Below, piece after piece: positions 56,923 to 64,000 of a stretch of 64,000 nucleotides of DNA. The stretch is from the NCBI GenBank assembly GCA_039566865.1, contig CM076958.1:10764501-10828500 (forward strand), read 5' to 3'. The notes under the pieces are model-generated. The model ran no database searches. It saw only the letters and a list, made by a program, of their open reading frames with translations, and was not told where the DNA came from. The translations under genes and the position numbers were made by a program. The first letter of the stretch is position 1. Each line of letters starts with the position of its first letter. Origin of the DNA: Aurelia coerulea (taxonomy: Eukaryota; Cnidaria; Scyphozoa; Semaeostomeae; Ulmaridae).

Positions 56923-57430
56923 CAGTAAAAACCCGCACAAAAGAACCTGTGATTTTCTGTAACAGTACCGTCCTTTGGAAGGGACGTTAGACTAGGGGTA
57001 CCATGCCTGGATGCGGCATGCATAGTGGGCTTAGATCAGCTTTAAGTAGCTAGAAATACTTCCAGCCCATTCAAAATAAATTACTGAAAAAAAGGCTGAA
57101 AGGGTTCTTATATACAGGATGCATTACAGGAAACGGCCTTGATAGGTTCTTAAATCGCTCCTTAAATCATCGTGATTGTATGTACTGGATCGAACAAAAA
57201 TTGTATATTTACATGTTTGAAATTGGTTTAAGATGAGTGACTTTTTGTACTTACAACTGTGCGTATGTTTTAATTATCTAACCTATATACCTGGGTTTGC
57301 ATCAGTGTTTCAGTCTAAGAACCTGCTTCATTTGCCAGGCTGAAGTGGTTCTTATATATAAGGTGGTTAATTGGCCACATATCAGCCTAGAGGTTCTTAA
57401 TCAACATTTCTTTTGCGTGGGTTTTTACTG
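56923..57430. mobile_element. 508-bp MITE with CAGTAAAAACCCGCA ends
   Basis: CAGTAAAAACCCGCACAAAA at the left and its inverse TTTTGCGTGGGTTTTTACTG at the right, flanked by TA (56921-56922, 57431-57432). GGTTCTTA/TAAGAACC repeats inside. Same family as 4650-5063. Tc1/mariner-type by TSD. Confidence 0.85.
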
Positions 57431-57884
57431 TATCAAATGGTTTCTTGGTTACAGGTTGGAAAGAAACGCACACTGTCAAGAACGACTTGATTGTTATCAA
57501 GAAATCGCAATTTTTTTTGGAAATTAATTTAGATTATTATTAATTTAGAATTACAATGTTCCTCAAGAAAAGTAAGGTCGAGAATATGGTTTAAAAAAGC
57601 TCTTACCTTCAAAAGTAATTGATCATTGAATGAACAGAGCAAAGAAAATCTTAACGATGGAGTAATAATGTGATTTCGATGATTTTCAAACGTGTTTGAT
57701 TATTCGGACAACCAGTACGTTTAAAATCGTTAGTTCAGGTCCGTAAGGAATTTTAGGAGACCGTTGAATTCAAGCAATAGTAGCAAGATAACCTCTTTAA
57801 ATACACACTGCCGTGGCACTGATTGGATGAATAAGACAATATTAAAGAATAGAATCAGGCAGGGTTCAATACTTTTCCTACACA

Positions 57885-59340
57885 CTGAGTTTACACTGAG
57901 TTTACGCGATACCGTGTTCATTTCATATAGGATTGAGGGTGACAATCCGATACAAAAATGTATCTGTTTACACGATACCGTTTTCATTTCATATCAGATT
58001 GGGGTTTAGTTTACACTGAAACGCTTTGTCTTGTGCTGCGGAGGATTCACCTTTGTTCTAACACCCACGGCGCAGTGCGCCAGATGAATAGGAGGCACGT
58101 AGAATTGATAAAGATGCTCAGTTTCGAGTTGATATCGGATTTGACCGTTTACACGATATCGGATTTGTTTTATGCCATTTTCAGAGCGTCTCAAATTTCA
58201 TTTGAAAACGCGAAAACGATATGAAGCATATCGGATTGGTGCGTTCTCGTGTAAACAGAAGGCCAATCTAGCTTTTATCCAAATTGCCTGTCTGAGTGGA
58301 ATGAACTATGTCCGGAAATTAGAATTTCACCATCAGTTGCTATCTTCAAGAAAAAGTTGCTTTCGAAAATTCGCCCCCCCCCCCTACTAAATCTGTCTTT
58401 GGAATCCATGACCCAACAGGCTTATCTTATCTTACTCAACTAAGAGTGGGTCTTAGCAAATTAAGCCTTCACAAATTTAAGCACAATTTTAGGGATACCA
58501 TAAATCCAATGTGCCCTACTAACGATGGTATTGAGAGCACGGAGCACTTTTTGTTGCTTTGCCCCTCGTTTGAGGATCAGCGTCGAGACCTTCTAGCTGG
58601 AGTTTTTGCATTACTACGACCATTCGGATATATCGACCTTTCCAATGAAGTTTTGACGCAGCTTTTATTGTATGGTGATAAAGACCTCCCAAAATGACGT
58701 CAACAGAAATATACTCGATTTGACTCTACAATACATCCACACAAGCGGTCGATTCAATTAAGATCACAGAAATCTAGCTAAATGCAACTCAACTACCATA
58801 CCAAGTCCATATTCGTAAAGTCTCCTGTTCGCCGAGTCCCGTTCCTCTATTCTTTTGTTCTTTTCTTTTTAAGTAGCTTTTCGTAACACACCCTTTAGCT
58901 ATTCTACAAAAGAGCCTGGATTGAGCGTCTTTCTTATACATTTCATACGCGACTTTCAATTGAGTGGCGATAAAGCTTCTATCACTATTGCGTACATTCG
59001 AAAATTCCATTTGCAAAATATCGTTCAATTCTAATTCTTTTCTGAATAGCTAGGGGGCTTCTTATATATTTAGTTGTATTTTAGTTTATCTCCTTCATGT
59101 GATGGCCCTGGGGTAGTCATGATCTTTTGCTCCCCTTGGCATCGTTTCTGTAGTATTGTATGGTAGCTCGTTTGTAATCTTAGGTAATTCGTAAATTGTA
59201 AATTTTTAACATTGAATTTGTAGAAAAAAAGGCCAATCCGATATGAAACGAAAACGGTCTCGTGTAAACAGAAGGCCAATCGGATATAAAACCAATCCGC
59301 TATGAAACAAAAACGGTCGATATCGTGTGAACGGGGCCCA
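57885..59340. mobile_element. Element with TTTACACGATATCGG repeats, split by a LINE
   Basis: The right end ATATCGTGTGAACGGGGCCC resembles the GGCCCCGTTTACACGA end type of 33433-34205. Variants of TTTACACGATACCG/TATCGGATT recur near 57905, 57970, 58147 and, inverted, at 59255-59320. The left boundary is diffuse. A LINE tail copy is inserted at 58270. Confidence 0.5.
58270..59230 (+). pseudogene. 5'-truncated LINE copy with TSD AGGCCAATC
   Basis: Plus strand: NCLSEWNELCPEIRISPSVA, FKKKLLSKIRP, GIHDPTGLSYLTQLRVGLSK, then the zinc-binding MCPTNDGIESTEHFLLLCPS and LLLYGDKDLPK. After a one-base frameshift near 58696 it continues NRNILDLTL...SGRFN. The 3' UTR (59075-59230, GGGGTAGTCATGATC...) ends in A-rich sequence. 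AGGCCAATC lies just upstream (58260-58268) and downstream (~59230-59238), a TSD. C-tract and frameshift make it dead. Confidence 0.85.
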
Positions 59341-59403
59341 AAATTCATGAAGGTGATATCAATCAAACTCCCTTTATTCTCAAAAGAAAGTATGACCCAA
59401 CAG

Positions 59404-59430
59404 CATGTATGTATGTATGTATGTATGTAT
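59404..59430 (+). repeat. (ATGT)n microsatellite
   Basis: Six perfect tetranucleotide units. Confidence 0.95.
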
Positions 59431-59699
59431 AATTTCGCCAAAAATTAACATTAAAATAAAAATAAGTTTATCAAAACGGAAAAATCTAATTACAGGCATG
59501 TGATATTAAGTAAAAACAAGAGTTAAAAACATTTAATCTAAAAACACCCCTGGTTAAAATGGCAGGGATAGCATTAAAAGGTCAGTGTGACCTTGTTTCC
59601 ATAAAGGTCCCTCCAAAGCATAAAGGATTGGTAATTGGTAAAGAGGCCAGGTCTTTTGCGAGTGATTTCAACATCACGACTAGCCAGTCACAGCCACGA

Positions 59700-60290
59700 C
59701 AATGTGCCTTACTTATGAATAAATGAATAAACGAATGAAATGAAGTCATGAACGAAATAATGGAAGAATAGAAGTCCTCGATATGCACCCTAGTGGGCCC
59801 GTAACTACAAGCAATTGCTGGGAATAACAGTTTTCAAGGAAAAAATGCATGGATGAATGAATGAATGAATGAATGAATGAATGAATGAATGAATGAATAA
59901 GCAAAGGAATTAAGGAAAGAAGGAAGGAATGAATGAATGAATGAAGCTACGAACGAACGAGTTTATGAATAAATGAACAAATGAATGATTGAATGAATGG
60001 AAAAATAGAAGCCCTTGATATGCAAGGAAGTGTACAGAGATTACCATAATCAACGAAAGAATGCATGAATGAATGATCTAATGAAGGAATGAATGATTTA
60101 TGAATGACGTACAGAATGGATGACTGAATGAATGAATAAATAAATAAATGAATGAATGAATGAATGAAAGCCCTTGATATGTATTGGGCCCTTGGGTACA
60201 AACCATTGCTGAAGGATAATCATTTTCAACGAAAGAATGCAAGCATGAATGAAAGAATAAATACATGAATGAATAAATGAGAGATCTCAT
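59700..60290 (+). repeat. Compound (GAAT)n satellite with ~200-bp spacer units
   Basis: Runs of GAAT/AATG alternate with a spacer containing GAAGCCCTTGATATG (or GAAGTCCTCGATATG), GGGCCC and TTTTCAACGAAAGAATGCA-like sequence at about 59770, 60008 and 60168. FIHS-type protein repeats on the minus strand are artefacts. Confidence 0.85.
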
Positions 60291-62987
60291 GCTCTTAAGG
60301 AAGTTCTAGCAATTACTGCATCAGAGAAGAATATGACAAATTCAATGCAAGTCAAACGGTTTTAATTCTAATGCTCTCATGCAAACTGAAAGTTAAACAA
60401 GTTGGGCGAACAAACCAATTTTACCAAAAAAAATCCAAACTTTGATTATTCCAGCATTATCTATCGAAATTTCGAGTTCATTCGGTTATGTTTAATCTAG
60501 TTACTAAACTGGCTAAATTCAAATTTCTACGGCCCACAAGTACTAATGTAAATAACTTCAAAAACTGACAGTACCTGACAGAAAGAGAAAGGTGGGACAG
60601 TTTTTATGGTTTCGGAAGGTAGAAAGCTGAAATAAAGTGTTAATTGCAACAAGATGGCTAAAAATGAGGATTTGCAGCCTGTTTGCTATTCACACGTTCT
60701 TTTATCAGTCTATTACAAAGAAGGTAAAGAGCCATCATGACAACGGGCAGACGGAATGAAGAAGTGCATGACTGCGTCATAAACTACGTGGTGAGAATTA
60801 TGTTATAGCTTTCAGAAAGTGATGGCTGCAATCCAAAATACAGAATAAATAGAACTGATAAAACAGAACGTAAAATACTTTCTCAAAATGCCATTCCTTG
60901 TCGTTACTTTATGTTTAAAGCCAATTCACAAGGAAGAAAAGAACCATGATTACAACCAAATCTGCCTTCTGCCCCCAAGCTACTGCACAAGTGTTGAAAC
61001 TGTATTTTAGCGAGGTTTGGTAAATCTAAGTAACTTTGTAATGTTTAACTCATACTCATTGATGTCTAGTAATATGAAGTGATGTTTTGCCAAGGTTTTA
61101 CTAGTAAAATGTAATGGCGAATTTTAATGAGGTTTGGTAAGTGAAAGTAACTCAGTAATGTTTAACTCATGCTCATTGGTGTCTGGTCAATATGAAGTGA
61201 CGTTTTTGCCAAGGTTTTACCAGTAACGTGTAGTTCTAACTGGTAAATATTCTCCTGCAGGCGTGACGAAACATATACCATGCTTGAATTGGACCATACA
61301 GATTATTTCTTTTACCAGGATAGATGTTTATGATTAGATAAATACTGCTGTTATGAATTAATGTTTCTTAATACTTCTTAATACTTCCATGATAATAATA
61401 ATACTAATAAAGACAATGAAGTTAAATAATGATAATAAAATGATACGATAATATCTTCTAAAGACGTTCCTCAATGAATAGCCTGAATTTTTATCTTTAT
61501 AGAGATACAGCTATCAGTGCGGATTGAGATTACGTTATCTAATCTTTGCCCACTCGGAACTCTTGTATACAGAGTCAATTCAGAAGATTCCAGAATCAAG
61601 TATTATCAGTACCAAAAAGATTGAGAAGGAGAACATCCGCAAAGAACTTCTATGAACGAGAAAGATTAGTCAAATGATAAACGATGTCGTGAATTAAACT
61701 ACTAGGAAAAAAACCAAGAAATCATCTCGATTTGTGATCAAGGTTAGGCTCCAGATTGCATGCCCAAAAAACTAGCTATTTATTCGACTGGCACGGTAAA
61801 AAGCGGAGTGAATCGGATAGCAGCTAAAACCTCATTTAATTTCATTCATTTTAACTTTTTATCCATGGTAATCCACTGAATATTTATATACTGTTTCACA
61901 GGGAGTTAACTTGTTTTGACTCTCGCGGGATATCAAATCAGTTGCAGAATATAATCCTTGAAAAGTTCTTAATATTCTATGATTGAAAAATGGATTGAAC
62001 GCCAGCGATAAGATTGCACATCCGCAGCCAGTACGAAAGAATTCGAACAACAAGACGGATCGAAAGGAAAGGAGCCTTAACATGCGGGGAAATGTTTAAT
62101 GTCAGTATCAATATCAGTATTGTAAGTTTATCGAGAAAACTTTCTCCAGATTCAAAACAAGACGAGAAAAATTTGATTGGCTAAAACCTGCGTTTCAGTA
62201 CGGTTATTTCAAGTCGATATCAGGGCAACTGGCCTTGTGCCAAGGGACATGAAGGTGTCAATAGTGTGGTCAGCAGATAAGATAAGTGCTCAGTGAATAG
62301 TTCCTCCATGGTCAGGGTCGCTGAAAGAAATGAGACGAGACGCCAGCTCTACACAATCCCTGTCTGAATGAACATCGAGCAGAGGATGAAACCAGGAATA
62401 CTGATTGCATTGAGATTGAAGAGAAAGGACGCGGAAATTGCTGAGATATGCATATAAATTCTTAGTTGCCCCAGTGTGCAACAAAATCACAAAACAACCA
62501 GTCAAACTAGATTTTAAAACGATTGACGCACCACTGAACAACCAAGTCAGAAAGCAAACATACATCTAAAATATCCCAAGAACATTTTCAGGATAGTTGT
62601 TCCAATTTTCCTAGGACCGTTGCATACCCTAAAGATTACATATAAGTAGCTAACCCCATCTGAACAGACAAAATGCCTTCAGAAACAAGTTTCTTTCGCA
62701 GTGGCAAACATTCTCGACAAAGCTTTGAACCTAGATATAGGACTAAATAGGAAAAAATAATAAAAGAGTGATCATTGTATGTGCCAGAAATTAGGGGAGA
62801 ACCATGTATGGCCGTTGGGTAGCATTTATCCCTTAGGGGGGGGGGCAGTGGACACGGGAGGATACATACCCTTCTCAATAAGAGTTAACTGGAATCGTTT
62901 CTCCTGTGTCGGTTTCAAAGGTGACAAATGTACTATTTTTCAACACCATACAGAATTTAAACAAATAAATTGTACAATGAAACATAC
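60291..62987. other. ODAD4 intronic sequence with a short tandem duplication
   Basis: Two ~118-bp units at 61003-61238 share GAGGTTTGGTAA, GTAATGTTTAACTCAT and CCAAGGTTTTAC. Minus-strand frames near 61860-62565 have hydrophobic stretches but no consistent receptor or other family pattern. Nothing else recognised. Confidence 0.4.
61003..61238 (+). repeat. ~118-bp direct tandem duplication
   Basis: Two adjacent units with ~85-90% similarity by eye. Confidence 0.8.
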
Positions 62988-63184
62988 CATCAGCTTGTGC
63001 GATAAGCACTGAAGAATTTAACTGCCAGACCTCATCTGCAGCTTCCTTTGCAGCATCAAGAGCTTGTTCTCCGTAGTCCCTTGCTTCAGCGAAGTTCCCC
63101 ATCTCCAGATGACAGCGGCCTATCTCATGTCGAAGCCATGTGCTTTCTAAGGGAGTTTTGACGAGTGGTAATTTCTCTTGCCAG
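62988..63184 (-). CDS. ODAD4: ODAD4 internal exon (TPR region)
   Basis: A 197-nt exon: acceptor CAATCTTATAG, donor GTATGT; one base completes the preceding codon and one base (G of a Val codon) is carried forward. It encodes WQEKLPLVKTPLESTWLRHE, then IGRCHLEMGNFAEARDYGEQ and WQLNSSVLIAQAD. This aligns with human ODAD4 around EKTWLFHEIGRCYLEL and WQLNASVLVAQA, two consecutive TPR helix pairs. ODAD4 docks outer dynein arms in motile cilia, so expression in ciliated cells is expected. No damage is seen. Upstream exons, the N-terminal TPRs and the promoter lie beyond position 64000. Confidence 0.92.
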
Positions 63185-64000
63185 CTATAAGATTGAATAA
63201 ACAAGTTTGAGAAATTTTGGAGGGTATAATTTCTTGATTCCTAAGAATACGACAAGGGTTGGCCTATCGATCTCTGTTTTCAGAGTTGGCCTATCGATCT
63301 TTTTTCAGATGAATTTTTCTGGCCAGATAAGTACACTATCAATCGATTCTGCAACATGCTTTCAAATCGGGTCTGGTTAGCAGGCTAATCGTTCTGATAA
63401 CAGTATATAGAAATATACCTCATTTTGTTCCATGTCATGCTTCCAATAAAAGCAACATTATTAACCCCTTCTCAAATGTTGAAAAAATAGATAAACAATG
63501 CTGTAACCTTCTCTTGTAATTTTTACTTGATTTGCCTAGCGTTGGTAAAAACAAAGTACCTGGTGTTTTGGAAGCAAGCACTCTTTTTTGACTTACTGGT
63601 GCCATTAATCAGAGACCACTCGTTAGATTGACACAAACAGGGTCTCATACTCTAAGTTAAAGCCTGTCATATGAAACTATATATAAAAGAGGAAATCTAA
63701 TTTACAGCTCCTCCACAGCAGCCACACAAACGGGGCACACTTTGGAGACACCGAAATCAGTGGATTATTTGTCACTCACAAAACAGCACCTTGTGGTACC
63801 ATGTCCTCTTTTTAACAAACGCCGAAGTCTTCACTTTTCATGATTGATCTTCATTCATAAGGTTGTCTAGGTCATGAAGCGTAATAGTGAGGGCTGTTAG
63901 CACAAAAAAATGGGTGCTGAAAATGATGGGATGTGGACACAAGCTGAAAAAATAATTTTTGGACTCACCCGGTACAAAATATAAAGAGAGCGTGGAGTTG
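63185..64000 (-). other. ODAD4: ODAD4 upstream intron, partial
   Basis: No further exon recognised. CTATCGATCT with GTTGGCC is duplicated at 63260-63300. Near 63974-63984 GACTCACCCGG followed by TA resembles the right end of the CCGGGTGAGTC elements (40750-41713); no partner end was found. Confidence 0.5.

Larger units (their letters stand above)
38865..62987 (-). other. ODAD4: ODAD4 intron, about 24.1 kb
   Basis: Inferred from direct reading-frame continuity between the exons ending at 62988 (donor GTATGT) and starting at 38864 (acceptor CTTTTCAG): GAT G joins TG AAA to give D-V-K as in homologues. It carries LINE, SINE, hAT, TTAA and TA-type insertions, listed separately. Confidence 0.8.

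Noticed and set aside
59582..60290. Minus-strand frames rich in FIHSFI
   Set aside because: Translation of the (GAAT)n satellite.
61859..62565. Possible receptor (GPCR-like) pseudogene on the minus strand
   Set aside because: One SLAFNPFF-like phrase and hydrophobic runs, but no order of transmembrane motifs or DRY-type signature; too weak.
63965..64000. Possible ODAD4 exon ending in CCGG/GTGAGTCC on the minus strand
   Set aside because: The donor-like sequence is the terminus motif (TACCGGGTGAGTC) of a transposon family seen at 40750; the upstream peptide shows no ODAD4 similarity.
1..64000. CRISPR arrays, rRNA genes, LTR retrotransposons, endogenous viruses
   Set aside because: No direct-repeat/spacer arrays, rRNA motifs, paired LTRs, gag or integrase frames or viral structural genes were recognised.

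Overview
The window is nuclear DNA of a metazoan, most likely a cnidarian. This is inferred from two intron-containing animal genes, AT-rich non-coding DNA, and a dense mix of MITEs, cut-and-paste elements, non-LTR retrotransposon debris and tRNA-derived SINE sequence. There are no operons, rRNA genes, CRISPR arrays or bacterial features. All alignments, repeat matches and splice sites were read by eye.

Only two host genes are recognised, both on the minus strand. (1) Positions 655-2525 hold an Sp1-4-clade Sp/KLF zinc-finger transcription factor. Its 562-codon second exon is joined over a 119-bp GT-AG intron to a 21-codon first exon; joining them restores the Sp-box. (2) Three 3' exons of ODAD4 (TTC25, an outer dynein arm docking subunit) lie at 63184-62988, 38864-38730 and 29023-28713. 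They are separated by introns of about 24.1 kb and 9.7 kb, and all junctions keep phase 1. The 5' exons lie beyond position 64000. About 26 kb between the two genes holds no recognised host gene.

Layout: 1-2.7 kb Sp gene and promoter; 2.7-28.7 kb intergenic and repeat-rich; 28.7-63.2 kb ODAD4 3' half with transposon-filled introns; 63.2-64 kb further ODAD4 intron.

Many elements have ends defined by terminal inverted repeats (TIRs) and target-site duplications (TSDs). The main ones are: a 2.96-kb foldback element whose two arms are mirror-image minisatellites (11748-14705, 5-bp TSD); three copies of a ~160-bp hAT MITE, each with a perfect 8-bp TSD; a 3.75-kb TTAA element (48911-52660) that splits one LINE copy, with a 136-bp relative at 28219; a MULE-like foldback (30647-31164); a 269-bp near-perfect hairpin (29678-29946); a hAT relic with a transposase C-terminus (45957-47025); and several TA-flanked families. 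LINE remnants include two reverse-transcriptase copies fused head to head at about 53113, one of them interrupted by a tRNA-derived SINE, and a LINE tail with its own TSD inside another transposon. None of the mobile elements shows an intact transposase or reverse transcriptase, so they look like non-autonomous or dead copies. The best candidate for something undescribed is the minisatellite foldback element, together with the nested-insertion stratigraphy of the ODAD4 introns.
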